From: Candidatus Jettenia sp.
Lineage (GTDB): Bacteria > Planctomycetota > Brocadiia > Brocadiales > Brocadiaceae
DNA length: 64,000 nucleotides
Reading direction: 5' to 3'
Assembly: GCA_021650895.1 (NCBI GenBank)
Contig: CP091278.1
Location: 3,439,659-3,503,658 of the forward strand
Positions 26,522-35,450 of this stretch are shown one piece after another. The position numbers and the translations under genes are program-made. Under the pieces are notes generated by a model. The model did no database searches, was not told where the DNA came from, and was given only the letters and a program-made list of their open reading frames with translations. The stretch's first letter is position 1; each line of letters opens with the position of its first letter.

Positions 26522-27397
26522 ATGATCTCAAAAGATATATTAAAAAAAATCCAGCAAGTAGAGATCCATACCCGCCGCCTCGTTAATGAAGCATTTGTAG
26601 GTGAGTATCATAGTGTATTTAAAGGGCGTGGTATGGAGTTTGATGAGGTGCGAGAATATCAGCCAGGTGATGAAATCCGAACTATTGACTGGAATGTAAC
26701 GGCGCGTATGGGTCGGCCCTTTATTAAACGCTATGTAGAAGAACGGGAGTTAACCGTGATGCTTCTTGTGGATGTAAGCGCCTCGGGAAATTTTGGGTCG
26801 ATAAGGCAGTTGAAAAACGAGGTTGCAATAGAGATCTGTGCGCTCCTGGCATTTTCTGCTATAAAGAATAATGATAAAGTAGGCCTGATCATGTTTACGA
26901 ATACTGTTGAAAAATTCATTCCTCCCAAAAAAGGGCAAAAACATGTGTTAAGAGTTATTCGGGAACTTCTCTGTTCGACCCCCGCCGGAAAGGGAACCAA
27001 TATTCCTGTTGCGCTGGAATATCTGAATAAGATATCATCGAGACGTACGATTTCTTTTGTGGTGTCCGATTTTATTGCAAACGATTATGCTCATGCGTTA
27101 CGCATTGCAAATAAAAAACATGATGTGATCGCAATTACTATTGTAGACCCCAGAGAGCAGGAATTGCCTAATGTGGGTTTTATAGAATTAAAGGATGCAG
27201 AGTCCGGCGAGGTAATTTTGGTTGATACGGCACATGTCCTGGCGAGAAAAGAATTTCATAAGATGAAGAGTCGTCAAATGCAGGAACGTTCAAAGTTGTT
27301 TCGGTCAATGGGTGTTGATGAAATTGTAATCAATACCAATAAACATCATGTAGAACCTATTGTTCGCTTTTTCAGGATGAGGGAGAACCGATATTAA
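26522..27397 (+). CDS. DUF58 domain protein
   Basis: 291 residues. The DUF58 signature GMEFDEVREYQPGDEIRTID is followed by a VWA-like fold with the metal site DVSAS (about residues 82-86). The standard partner of MoxR ATPases. AAGGA lies 8 nt before the ATG. The following gene is separated by about 0.9 kb filled with TIR element D and other repeats. Confidence 0.92.
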   Translation: MISKDILKKIQQVEIHTRRLVNEAFVGEYHSVFKGRGMEFDEVREYQPGDEIRTIDWNVTARMGRPFIKRYVEERELTVMLLVDVSASGNFGSIRQLKNEVAIEICALLAFSAIKNNDKVGLIMFTNTVEKFIPPKKGQKHVLRVIRELLCSTPAGKGTNIPVALEYLNKISSRRTISFVVSDFIANDYAHALRIANKKHDVIAITIVDPREQELPNVGFIELKDAESGEVILVDTAHVLARKEFHKMKSRQMQERSKLFRSMGVDEIVINTNKHHVEPIVRFFRMRENRY

Positions 27398-27468
27398 CAG
27401 GTATTCGTTCCATTAAACCCCAATTGTAGAGACTCAAGATTTTGCGTCTCTCCAGGGGAATGAACCCC

Positions 27469-27957
27469 ATATGCATCAAGCAAGAATAGTGTTCCATGAA
27501 AAAGGAGGTATCTCCCTGGAGAAAGAGCAATGTGTGTCCATGTTTCCCTATAATCCCCCCTAACCCCCCTTTAAAAAAGGGGGAAAGAAGGATAAGTTAA
27601 AAAAAGGGAGGAAAGAAAGATAAATTTAGAAAAGTGGGAACGAGGGATTTCCCCCTTTTCTAAACTTATCCTTACCCACAAGTTAGGTAGAGAGTGAAGG
27701 TAGAAGCAAGGTAAACCACGAAGTACACGAAGAAAGAAGAACGGAGAGAAGCAAGATTTTGCGCCTTTACAATTGAGGTAGGGGTATGTTGCTTTGCCTC
27801 AAGAAGGGATCGATCATAAAAAGAATTTATTGAGATTTGGAACTCTCTTATTCTTCGTGTACTTCGTGTTCTTTGTGGTATTTAAAGATGTGGGTAAGGA
27901 CAAGTTTTCTAAAGGGGGATTATGTTATTCTTCACCGTTTCTACATTTTAGCTTGAT
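27469..27957 (+). mobile_element. TIR element, copy D
   Basis: Left terminus ATATGCATCAAGC at 27469-27481, changed after position 13. The internal order is as copy A but lacks its second TTTCCCCC module. The right terminus is TTAGCTTGAT (27948-27957), then a junction with another repeat. Length 489 bp. Confidence 0.8.
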
Positions 27958-28057
27958 TGTATAGGAATTTTCATTTTATTTAAGCGGTTTTCAGGGTGGC
28001 AGGACAGACTCCGTTTGTCCGTGTTGCCGTCTTTAACTTGATGCATATAGGAATGAA

Positions 28058-28126
28058 CCCACCCCTGACCCCTCCCAGGAGGGGAATAAAAAAGTCTCCT
28101 CTCGGGGAGGGGATTTAGGGGTGGGT
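28058..28126. repeat. GC-rich palindromic repeat (CCCACCCC family)
   Basis: CCCACCCCTGACCCCTCCC and GGGGATTTAGGGGTGGG arms around AATAAAAAAGT. Nearly the same as 32226-32294. Confidence 0.8.
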
Positions 28127-28196
28127 AAAAAAGAACAGTCATTGGGTTTTGCCTTTTAAAACCCAACCTAATGTAATGTATAGGAGTTTCAATTCT

Positions 28197-28269
28197 GTAG
28201 GGCAACCCTTTAGGGTTGCCATCCCTGTGTACGTTCAAGCGGGGAAGCAAGGCTAAAGCCTTGCCCTAC
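28197..28269 (+). repeat. 73-bp palindromic intergenic element, copy S3
   Basis: GTAGGGCAACCCTTTAGGG to GCTAAAGCCTTGCCCTAC. It is followed by the AATAAAAAACAAAAGT tail that also follows S1. Confidence 0.9.
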
Positions 28270-28323
28270 AGTTTAATAAAAAACAAAAGTAGCCGAAGGC
28301 CTAATTTATCAAGGTTGATTGAT

Positions 28324-29337
28324 ATGGTTATAGTTATAAACAGGCAACATGCACTCAGTAGTACCCTATTGATTTTCATAGTATTTGTATATACACTGAT
28401 ACCGTTAAAGAATGCAGCTTTTGCCCATGAATCGGACAATATCGGAAAGTTAGCTTTGCCAGAAGCCACAGCAAATGTGGATAAATCTGAGGTAATGATT
28501 GGCGATAAAATAACGTTGAAAGTTCACGTAAAGTACAAGGATTCTATTACGATACAATTTCCTGAGTTTGATCAACAAATCGGGGTATTTACGGTAAAAG
28601 GATCAGGGGTGGTTGAAGGACCAAGAAAGGATCGCGATGGATACTCTCTGGTTGAACGAAGTTATATACTGAGTTCATATGAGATTGGACGTGCAACAAT
28701 TCCATCATTGAAAATAAACTATAAGGGCGCTCAGGGTGAAGGCGAGGTTACTACGAATGAAGTGACGATTGATGTTAAAGGGGTTATAAAAGAAGAAGAG
28801 ACAGTAACCGATATAAAAGATATTATTCCACCGATAGAGATACCTACGAATTACAAACGATTCATGTATTGGGTTTTTGTGGGACTCGGCGGGCTGTTTA
28901 TTGCTGGCATTCTTTATAGATTTTTCCATAAAATGAAAAAAAGGCAAACAACGCAGGAACAAGAATACAGAAAAAGAACTCCACACGAGGTTGCCTATGA
29001 ATTGCTGGAACGGTTATTAAAAGAGGATTTAGTTGGCAAAGGATTAACCAAGGAGTATTATTATCGTATAACAGATATCCTGCGGCATTATATTGAGGAC
29101 CGGTTTGGCTTGTTGGCACCAGAACGAACAACGGAAGAGTTCCTCGCAGAAATGGCGCATACGAATAGGCTGGAAGATAGCCACAAAAGATTAATTCGTG
29201 AATTTCTTGAACACGCTGACATGGTTAAATATGCAAAGTATGGGCCATCTAACGTAGAGGTTAAAGAGGCTTATGAGAGAGCGAAACGATTAGTCGATGA
29301 AACAAAAGAACGTTTAGAAGAGGAGGTAGTTATCTGA
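28324..29337 (+). CDS. BatD/DUF4381-like membrane protein
   Basis: 337 residues from the ATG at 28324 (MVIVINRQHALSS); the longer frame from 28216 starts inside repeat S3 and is rejected. N-terminal signal or anchor (LLIFIVFVYTLIPL), an extracytoplasmic beta-rich domain (to about residue 170), one membrane helix (MYWVFVGLGGLFIAGILYRF), then a cytoplasmic helical domain with YYRITDILRHYIEDRFG. That tail pattern matches the C-terminal part of BatD-type proteins. It sits between DUF58 and BatA genes as in many MoxR clusters. Confidence 0.75.
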   Translation: MVIVINRQHALSSTLLIFIVFVYTLIPLKNAAFAHESDNIGKLALPEATANVDKSEVMIGDKITLKVHVKYKDSITIQFPEFDQQIGVFTVKGSGVVEGPRKDRDGYSLVERSYILSSYEIGRATIPSLKINYKGAQGEGEVTTNEVTIDVKGVIKEEETVTDIKDIIPPIEIPTNYKRFMYWVFVGLGGLFIAGILYRFFHKMKKRQTTQEQEYRKRTPHEVAYELLERLLKEDLVGKGLTKEYYYRITDILRHYIEDRFGLLAPERTTEEFLAEMAHTNRLEDSHKRLIREFLEHADMVKYAKYGPSNVEVKEAYERAKRLVDETKERLEEEVVI

Positions 29338-29471
29338 TGCCTATGTTGATTACCTTCAGGAACGATAAAATATGTTGTTGGTATGTCTGGGCAGATGTGA
29401 TTGCTCTCTGCAAAGGTATTGTCCCGGGTATTGATTGTACGTCTATTTTTAAACCTTTTCTTAAAGGGTAA
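29337..29471 (+). CDS. possible small protein, 44 residues
   Basis: The ATG overlaps the stop of the preceding gene (TGATG), with GAGGAGG about 8 nt upstream. Product MPMLITFRNDKICCWYVWAD then VIALCKGIVPGIDCTSIF, with four cysteines. It ends 4 nt before the next gene's ATG. The coupling and ribosome site favour translation, but no family is recognised. Confidence 0.4.
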   Translation: MPMLITFRNDKICCWYVWADVIALCKGIVPGIDCTSIFKPFLKG

Positions 29472-29475
29472 AAAA

Positions 29476-30000
29476 ATGGTAAAAGCGCCAGAAAAATTCT
29501 TGGATGAGTATTTACGTCATCAAAAAGGTCTTGCAAGTAATATAGTCACAAAGGCAGCAAGGGAACCGATGCATAGTGTTTCAGAAGAAGAAATGGCAAG
29601 GCTTAAATTAAATTTGCAGATGTTATGGGCTATTTATAATACGCCAGAGATCAAAGAGATTCTTTCCAGAAAACACAGAATCCACTTCCTGGATATGAGA
29701 GGAGCCAAGGTAAGCTTAACGCTAAGTTATGTGGATCATGGTATTCTCATGGAATATGAGATAGACATGGGCAGCAAAAAAGAGCTTGCAGGCGCTCAAT
29801 TATATAAGCAGGCAGAGATGAATTTACAGAGATATTTTACTCATAAAGAAGGAACGGAAGAACTTCTCAAGACTGAGAATCCGGCGCTTCAGACGGTGGT
29901 GGATGTTTTTATAGGGAGAGAACTTTTAGAATCAGAAGTCTGGAACGCTATTGCAAAAGGGGAACAGATCCAGTTATCAACAATGTCATATCTTGTTTAA
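29476..30000 (+). CDS. conserved-position hypothetical protein in the Bat cluster
   Basis: 174 residues from the ATG at 29476 (MVKAPEKFLDEYLRHQKGLA). No signal peptide, membrane helix or metal motif. The first half is helical and charged, the middle has strands (KVSLTLSYVDHGILMEYEID). Six bases separate it from BatA, so it is surely cotranscribed. The family is not recognised; a cytoplasmic partner of the MoxR/Bat proteins is an inference from position only. Confidence 0.7.
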   Translation: MVKAPEKFLDEYLRHQKGLASNIVTKAAREPMHSVSEEEMARLKLNLQMLWAIYNTPEIKEILSRKHRIHFLDMRGAKVSLTLSYVDHGILMEYEIDMGSKKELAGAQLYKQAEMNLQRYFTHKEGTEELLKTENPALQTVVDVFIGRELLESEVWNAIAKGEQIQLSTMSYLV

Positions 30001-30005
30001 GGGTA

Positions 30006-31016
30006 ATGGTTGTCTCAATGGTTTTTCGTGATCCGTTAATATTGTTATTAATTCTTATTATTCTTCCGCCGTTAATCTATTTTCACTTCCGTCGTAAGGG
30101 AACAAATCAGGTTGTTTTTCCGTCGATAGAGATAGTAAAGAATCTAAAACCTTCTTTCTTTCATCGTTATAGACATATATTGATTATCCTTAGGTCTACG
30201 GCTATTATTTTGCTTGTGATCGCCCTGGCACGGCCTCAATATGGAAATGAACAAACAAAAGTATCGACCGAAGGAATAGATATCGTCCTCGCTGTAGATG
30301 TTTCAGGCAGTATGCTGGCAGAAGATTTTACTATCGGTGGTCAAAGACATAACCGGCTTTATGTCGTTAAACGCGTGGTGGAGGATTTTATCAAGAGGCG
30401 TACGAATGATCGAATCGGCCTGGTTGTCTTTGCCGGGCGGGCGTATACGCAATGTCCAATGACTCTCGACTATGGGATGTTATTACAACTTTTACAGAAA
30501 GCTGAGATTGGTATGGTTGAAGATGGCACAGCCATAGGCTCTGGTATCGGTTCTTCTGTGGACAGGTTAAAGGATACGAAAGCAAAGAGCAAGGTAGTCA
30601 TCCTGCTGACGGATGGAAGAAATAATGCGGGAGAGATAGATCCCTTAACTGCGGCTGAGATAGCGAAGACCTTTGGTATTAAGATCTATACCATAGGCGC
30701 TGGTACGAAAGATTTGGCTCCATTTCCCATGATGGATATGTTTGGAAATAAAGTGATGAAGCAGGTGAAGATTGATATCGATGATGATGCCCTCACGGAA
30801 ATTGCAAAAATTACTGATGGGAAGTATTATCGGGCAACCGATACCGATTCACTGAAGGAGATTTATAATCAAATAGATAAACTCGAAAAAACTGAGGCTG
30901 AGGTAACTCAATATACAGAGTATAATGAAGTATTTCATTATTTCCTGCTTCCCGCTTTTGGCTTACTACTATTTGAATTAGGATTAATCAAAACAAGGTT
31001 CAGAAAAATACCATAA
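30006..31016 (+). CDS. batA: BatA-type VWA-domain membrane protein
   Basis: 336 residues. N-terminal membrane helices (ILLLILIILPPLIYFHF and ILIILRSTAIILLVIALA), a VWA domain with complete metal site DVSGSMLAEDF (about 97-107) and ILLTDGRNNAGEIDP, and a final C-terminal helix (VFHYFLLPAFGLLLFELGL). The VWA domain lies between helices 2 and 3, as in BatA/BatB of the aerotolerance operon. The start could also be the ATG at 30018. Confidence 0.9.
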   Translation: MVVSMVFRDPLILLLILIILPPLIYFHFRRKGTNQVVFPSIEIVKNLKPSFFHRYRHILIILRSTAIILLVIALARPQYGNEQTKVSTEGIDIVLAVDVSGSMLAEDFTIGGQRHNRLYVVKRVVEDFIKRRTNDRIGLVVFAGRAYTQCPMTLDYGMLLQLLQKAEIGMVEDGTAIGSGIGSSVDRLKDTKAKSKVVILLTDGRNNAGEIDPLTAAEIAKTFGIKIYTIGAGTKDLAPFPMMDMFGNKVMKQVKIDIDDDALTEIAKITDGKYYRATDTDSLKEIYNQIDKLEKTEAEVTQYTEYNEVFHYFLLPAFGLLLFELGLIKTRFRKIP

Positions 31017-31112
31017 TATTAGAGAAGGCACAGATTTTCGCAGATAAGCACAGGGAAAGATTTTTAGTTTTCATCTTTACCGCCTGATAATCTGCATTCG
31101 AATAAAATTTTT

Positions 31113-32135
31113 ATGAAATACGGAAACCTTAACTATCTTTATCTGCTTCCTGTTATTCCGCTATTGATTGTTGGGTACATCTTTGTCTTCAGGAAAAAGA
31201 TGAAGGATTTACATACCTTTGCAAATATTGAACTCTTGCAAAAAGTCGGGCTCTCATTGAGCCGGAAGAAGCAATGGTTCAGGGCCGCCTTAATGACGAC
31301 AGGCATACTCTTTCTGATATTTACCCTTATTGAGCCTAAATGGGGATACCATTGGGAAGAGGTGGAAAAGAAAGGTATCGATATTGTAATTGCTGTTGAT
31401 ACTTCTAGAAGTATGCTGGCTGATGATGTAAAACCCAACCGGCTGGAAGTAGCAAAAAGAGAGATTGAGGATTTATTACATGTGCTGGAAGGAGATCGTA
31501 TCGGTCTGGTGGCATTTGCCGGGTCGGCATTCACGTATTGTCCGTTGACATCCGATTATGGCGCTTTCCGTCTCTTTTTGAATGACTTAAATACTCATAT
31601 TATTCCGCGGGGCGGTACTGCTTTGGCTGAGGCAATAAGAAAAGGTCTTACTACTTTTGAGCGGAATTCAAAGAATCGCAAGGCGATAATCTTAATTACC
31701 GATGGCGAGAACCACGAGGATGACCCCCTGAAAGCATCCGAGGAGGCAAAAAGACAGGAAGTAGTTATCTATACTGTTGGCGTAGGGAAAAAGGAAGGTT
31801 CCTATATCAGGATAAAAAACGAAAGTGGTCAGGAAACATTACTGAAAGACAAACAAGGGCAGGTTGTCAAATCAAGGCTCGATGAGATTACCTTAAACAA
31901 AATCGCATTGGGAACCGGCGGGCTTTATACTCCGGCGTATGGAACAAAGTGGGGTTTGGAGAAGGTGTATAAGGATAGCATCGCACAGATAGAAGAGTCT
32001 ACGTATAAAACACAACGGGTAAAACGGTATGTGAACCGTTATCAGATCCCACTTCTTATTGCAATAATTGTCATTACCGTAGAAAGTTTTTTGATGGAGA
32101 GAAGAAAAGTAGTTAGTCCTGTTACCTATCCGTAG
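31113..32135 (+). CDS. batB: BatB-type VWA-domain membrane protein
   Basis: 340 residues, a paralogue of the preceding gene with the same layout: two N-terminal helices, VWA domain with DTSRSMLADDV (about 94-104) and IILITDGENHEDDP, and a C-terminal helix (IPLLIAIIVITVESFLM). Its stop codon TAG (32133-32135) is part of the first bases of palindromic element S4, so the last codons border a repeat insertion. BatA and BatB usually form a pair that binds TPR partners such as the gene at 32539. Confidence 0.9.
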   Translation: MKYGNLNYLYLLPVIPLLIVGYIFVFRKKMKDLHTFANIELLQKVGLSLSRKKQWFRAALMTTGILFLIFTLIEPKWGYHWEEVEKKGIDIVIAVDTSRSMLADDVKPNRLEVAKREIEDLLHVLEGDRIGLVAFAGSAFTYCPLTSDYGAFRLFLNDLNTHIIPRGGTALAEAIRKGLTTFERNSKNRKAIILITDGENHEDDPLKASEEAKRQEVVIYTVGVGKKEGSYIRIKNESGQETLLKDKQGQVVKSRLDEITLNKIALGTGGLYTPAYGTKWGLEKVYKDSIAQIEESTYKTQRVKRYVNRYQIPLLIAIIVITVESFLMERRKVVSPVTYP

Positions 32136-32204
32136 GGCAACCCTTTAGGGTTGCCACCCCTGTGCACGTTCATGCGGGGGAGCAAGGCTAAAGCCTTGCC
32201 CTAC
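32132..32204 (+). repeat. 73-bp palindromic intergenic element, copy S4
   Basis: GTAGGGCAACCCTTTAGGG to GCTAAAGCCTTGCCCTAC, almost identical to S3. Bases 2-4 of the element are the batB stop codon. Confidence 0.9.
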
Positions 32205-32538
32205 ATCTACATTTTGAGGAATGAACCCACCCCTAACCCCTCCCAGGAGGGGAATAAAAAAAGTCCCCTCTCGGGAGGGGATTGAGAGGTGGGTAAATTG
32301 AGAGGAAACTCACCCCTTAGCCCCATCCAGAGAGCATCGGAGTGGGTAAAAAAGAACAGTCGTTGGGGTTTGCCTTTTAAAACCCAACCTAATTTAATTG
32401 TATAGGAATTTTCATTTTATTTAAGCGGTTTTCAGGGTGGCACGGACAAACTTCGTTTGCCCGTGTTGCCGTCTTTAACTTGATGTATAGGAATTTCAAA
32501 GTATTTTGTTTTTCCATGTCATTACTCTGGTAAATAGT
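32205..32538. other. repeat block between batB and the TPR gene
   Basis: Contains the CCCACCCC palindrome (32226-32294), the CCTTTTAAAACCCAACCTAA segment, and a segment GTATAGGAATTTTCATTTTA through GGGTGGCACGGACAAAC to TTAACTTGATG (32400-32486) that matches 27958-28045. Same modules as at 28 kb, in a different order. No gene. Confidence 0.7.
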
Positions 32539-33453
32539 ATGCTTAATAAGAAAAATTGCAGTTTACTCTTCGTAGTATTCCTTGGGATTTTATCCATAGG
32601 GTGGATTGACCCATTGGCTGATAAGGTACGGGAGGGAAATCAGCTTTATCATAATGGCAAGTATGATGAGGCATTGGATAAATATATAAATGCACAAATA
32701 GATTTACCTGGCGCGAGCCGACTCGATTTTAATGTAGCCGATGCTCAATACAAACGGGGTAAATACGAAGAGGCTACTCAGTTATTTGACAAGGTTATAA
32801 AATCTGACGATGCTGGAATGAGAGCAAGATCGAGTTTTAATATGGGTAATGCCCTGTATCGCCAGGGTAAAATGAAAGAGGCATTGGAATGCTATAAGAA
32901 GACTGTGGATTTTGCTGAAGAAGCAGAAGGCAGGGGGGGTAGTAATCTTGATACATTGAAAAATGATGCAAAGTATAACTACGAATATGTTGAAAAGAAG
33001 ATGAAAGAGGAGAAGCAACAGCAGCAAAATCAGGATCAAAAAGATCAACAACAGAAAGAAGACCCTAAAAAAGACGATAAACAATCAGACGAAAATAAAG
33101 GCGAGGATAAGGAAAAAGAGCAGCAAAAGCCCCAGGAGGAGAAGGATAAAGAACCATCCGAACCAGAGGATACTCAGGAAAAGGATAGGAATGAAGAAGA
33201 TAAACATCAAAACCAGTCTCAGAAAGATAAACAAAAAGATCAACCTTCTGAACAGCAACAACAGCAGCAACAACAGCAGCAACAACAGCAGCAACAACAA
33301 CAACAGCAGTTACAGCCACAGGGACAGAAACAGATGTCAAAAGAGGAGGCAGAACAATTGCTGGAGGCATTGAACCAGTCCGAAAAAGAGGCGAGGGCAA
33401 TGAAAAGAGATGCACAGCGCGTACAACATGGGTCCGCTGAAAAGGATTGGTAA
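32539..33453 (+). CDS. BatC-type TPR protein with polyglutamine tract
   Basis: 304 residues from the ATG at 32539 (MLNKKNCSLLFVVFLG, a signal peptide or anchor). Two or three TPR units follow (GNQLYHNGKYDEALDKY, ADAQYKRGKYEEATQLF, GNALYRQGKMKEALECYKK). The second half is a very hydrophilic Glu/Lys/Gln/Asp region, including about 19 consecutive glutamines encoded by a CAA/CAG run at 33253-33309. The C-terminus (SKEEAEQLLEALNQSEKEAR) is again helical, as in BatC. The low-complexity linker probably spans or reaches across the periplasm. Confidence 0.85.
   Translation: MLNKKNCSLLFVVFLGILSIGWIDPLADKVREGNQLYHNGKYDEALDKYINAQIDLPGASRLDFNVADAQYKRGKYEEATQLFDKVIKSDDAGMRARSSFNMGNALYRQGKMKEALECYKKTVDFAEEAEGRGGSNLDTLKNDAKYNYEYVEKKMKEEKQQQQNQDQKDQQQKEDPKKDDKQSDENKGEDKEKEQQKPQEEKDKEPSEPEDTQEKDRNEEDKHQNQSQKDKQKDQPSEQQQQQQQQQQQQQQQQQQQLQPQGQKQMSKEEAEQLLEALNQSEKEARAMKRDAQRVQHGSAEKDW
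33253..33309 (+). repeat. CAA/CAG trinucleotide run
   Basis: About 19 codons of mixed CAA and CAG in frame with the TPR gene. The regular alternation makes it prone to length change by slippage in units of one glutamine. Confidence 0.9.
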
Positions 33454-33605
33454 TTCATTCATGAGAGTAAAATTTACCGCAGACGGCACCGAGAGAAAGG
33501 GAACAGGCAAAGATAAAAATGAAAACATTTTTTCATGAGAATCTCTGAGGTTTTTGTGTCCTCTGCAGGCAAGTTAATTTTTATGTGTTAGAAAGGTATT
33601 ACAGA

Positions 33606-35450
33606 ATGGGAAAATATGTAAGATATGTAAGCCTCTGTATCGGGATTATCATAACCTTTGGGTATATGGGGAGTGTATGTGCTCAGGATATTAGTTTAAC
33701 GGCGACTGTTGACCAGAATATCCTGAAATTGCATGATCGTCTGGAATTAACATTAACGGTTCATGGCACGCAGGATACACCACCACCCTCATTCCCAAAT
33801 GTCGAAGGTTTTACCTTATTATTTGGTCCAAAGGTTTCTGCACAAACAAGGATCGTCAATGGTGATGTTTCCATAAGTAAAGGATATACGTATGTATTAC
33901 AACCTGCAGCAAAAGGTAAATTTACTATTGGGCCATCTACGGTAGAATATAAAGGGAAGGTTTATTCTTCTCGTCCAGTACAGGTTGAAGTCGTTGATTC
34001 ATCTCACTCGGCGGATTCACAATCACCGGATCTCGACAAACTCATCTTTCTGGAACTCTCTGCCGATAAGAATGATGCCTATATTTATGAACAGGTTGTG
34101 CTATCATTCAAATTCTTCTTCCAGAAGGGATTGCCGGTTAGTGATATTGATTATACGGCGCCGGTTACAAAAAATTTTATGGAAGAAAAACTTGGAGACC
34201 AAAGACAGTATGAGGAAATTCGTGACGGGATTATCTACAATGTCTTAGAGCTTCGCACAGCCCTTTTCCCTATGGTTTCCGGGGAACTCACGGTGTCGCC
34301 CGCAAAGTTGAAATGCGATTTAATTATTCAGCAAAGGAGGAGTCGCAGGGATTCAAATCATGATAGTTTTTTTGATGATGCCTTTTTCGATGACTTTTTT
34401 GGCAAGGAACAGAAGAGATATCCTCTTGAAAGGTCAACGAAGCCAGTAACCATAAAGGTTAAACCGATGCCTGAACAAGGTAAGCCGAAGGAGTTTAAAG
34501 GCGCTGTAGGCACGTATGAGATGGAGGCCTCTATAGGGACACGGCAAGTAAAGGTAGGCGACCCGATTACCTTTTCCATTTCAATATATGGAGAAGGAAA
34601 CATTCAGACAATTAATGAGCCTGTGCTGGCGTTACATAACGAAAATGATTTTAAACTATATCCTGCTGAATCTCATACACAAATTACGAACCGTGAGGAA
34701 TTGATTCGGGGGCGAAAGGTATTTAGCAAGGTGATTGAACCTCAAAAAACAGATCTGAAATATACCCCTGCTATTGTATTTAGCTTTTTTGATCCATCCG
34801 CAGGACAATACAAGACGATTACCAAAAACCCCATGCCTATTCTTGTTGAGGCTGGCCAGCAGGAAATGCCGATTCAATTAACACTTCCCGGTGATACTGC
34901 GCCATCGGCAAAACAGCATGCACAAATATTAACACAAGATGTCTTGCCTATTATGACGAATCTGGCCTCGCTGCGGAATCAGAATACCTCTGTCTATAAA
35001 AGCCCTCTTATAATAGCGTGCCTTTCTATTCCATCGGTTGCGGTTATAGCTTCATTGCTGATAACAAGGCATAAAGAAAAATTGCAGTCAGATGTCGGGT
35101 ATGCCAGGAACAGGCGGGCGCATACCATTGCAAAAAAGAGGCTGGCAATAGCACAATCGGTGCTCTCCCAAAACACGCCTGCAGAATTTTATTCAGCTCT
35201 TTCCAGGGCGCTGGCTGATTACCTTGCAGATAAATGTAACATTTCTGCAACAGATGCCTCCGATGAGAAAATTGGTTATGTATTAAAACATCGGGGGGTT
35301 GAAGACGAATTGACAGGAGAACTCTTCCGTTGTTTAACCAATTTTGATTATCGGCGCTTTTCGGGAGACGGAGGAACAAAGGACGAGATGGATCGTTCTT
35401 TAAAACTTGCAGAACAACTTATTACAAGACTGGAGAAACAATTATCATGA
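33606..35450 (+). CDS. batD: BatD-type protein
   Basis: 614 residues from the ATG at 33606, nine nt after AAAGG. Signal peptide (YVSLCIGIIITFGYMGSVCAQ), then several Ig-like beta domains (ISLTATVDQNILKLHDRLEL, and a repeat near VKVGDPITFSISIYGEG), one membrane helix (PLIIACLSIPSVAVIASLLI, about 470-490) and a cytoplasmic helical end with EFYSALSRALADYLADKCNI. This matches full-length BatD. The stop overlaps the next ATG (ATGA). Confidence 0.9.
   Translation: MGKYVRYVSLCIGIIITFGYMGSVCAQDISLTATVDQNILKLHDRLELTLTVHGTQDTPPPSFPNVEGFTLLFGPKVSAQTRIVNGDVSISKGYTYVLQPAAKGKFTIGPSTVEYKGKVYSSRPVQVEVVDSSHSADSQSPDLDKLIFLELSADKNDAYIYEQVVLSFKFFFQKGLPVSDIDYTAPVTKNFMEEKLGDQRQYEEIRDGIIYNVLELRTALFPMVSGELTVSPAKLKCDLIIQQRRSRRDSNHDSFFDDAFFDDFFGKEQKRYPLERSTKPVTIKVKPMPEQGKPKEFKGAVGTYEMEASIGTRQVKVGDPITFSISIYGEGNIQTINEPVLALHNENDFKLYPAESHTQITNREELIRGRKVFSKVIEPQKTDLKYTPAIVFSFFDPSAGQYKTITKNPMPILVEAGQQEMPIQLTLPGDTAPSAKQHAQILTQDVLPIMTNLASLRNQNTSVYKSPLIIACLSIPSVAVIASLLITRHKEKLQSDVGYARNRRAHTIAKKRLAIAQSVLSQNTPAEFYSALSRALADYLADKCNISATDASDEKIGYVLKHRGVEDELTGELFRCLTNFDYRRFSGDGGTKDEMDRSLKLAEQLITRLEKQLS

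Larger units (their letters stand above)
27398..28323. other. 0.9-kb repeat block inside the Bat cluster
   Basis: A GACTCAAG-ATT-TTGCGTCT hairpin (27430-27450), TIR element D (27469-27957), a segment starting GTATAGGAATTTTCATTTTA with the GGGTGGCA/GACAGAC module (27958-28050), a CCCACCCC palindrome (28058-28126), a segment CCTTTTAAAACCCAACCTAA, and palindromic element S3. No gene. It splits an otherwise compact operon. Confidence 0.75.

Noticed and set aside
28216-28323. Longer start for the BatD-like protein
   Set aside because: Residues MPSLCTFKRGSKAKALPY would be encoded by palindromic element S3, a non-coding repeat elsewhere; the ATG at 28324 precedes a proper signal sequence.
33065-33458. 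Several minus-strand frames rich in Leu, Val or Cys
   Set aside because: They are reverse reads of the CAA/CAG run and neighbouring charged codons of the TPR gene.
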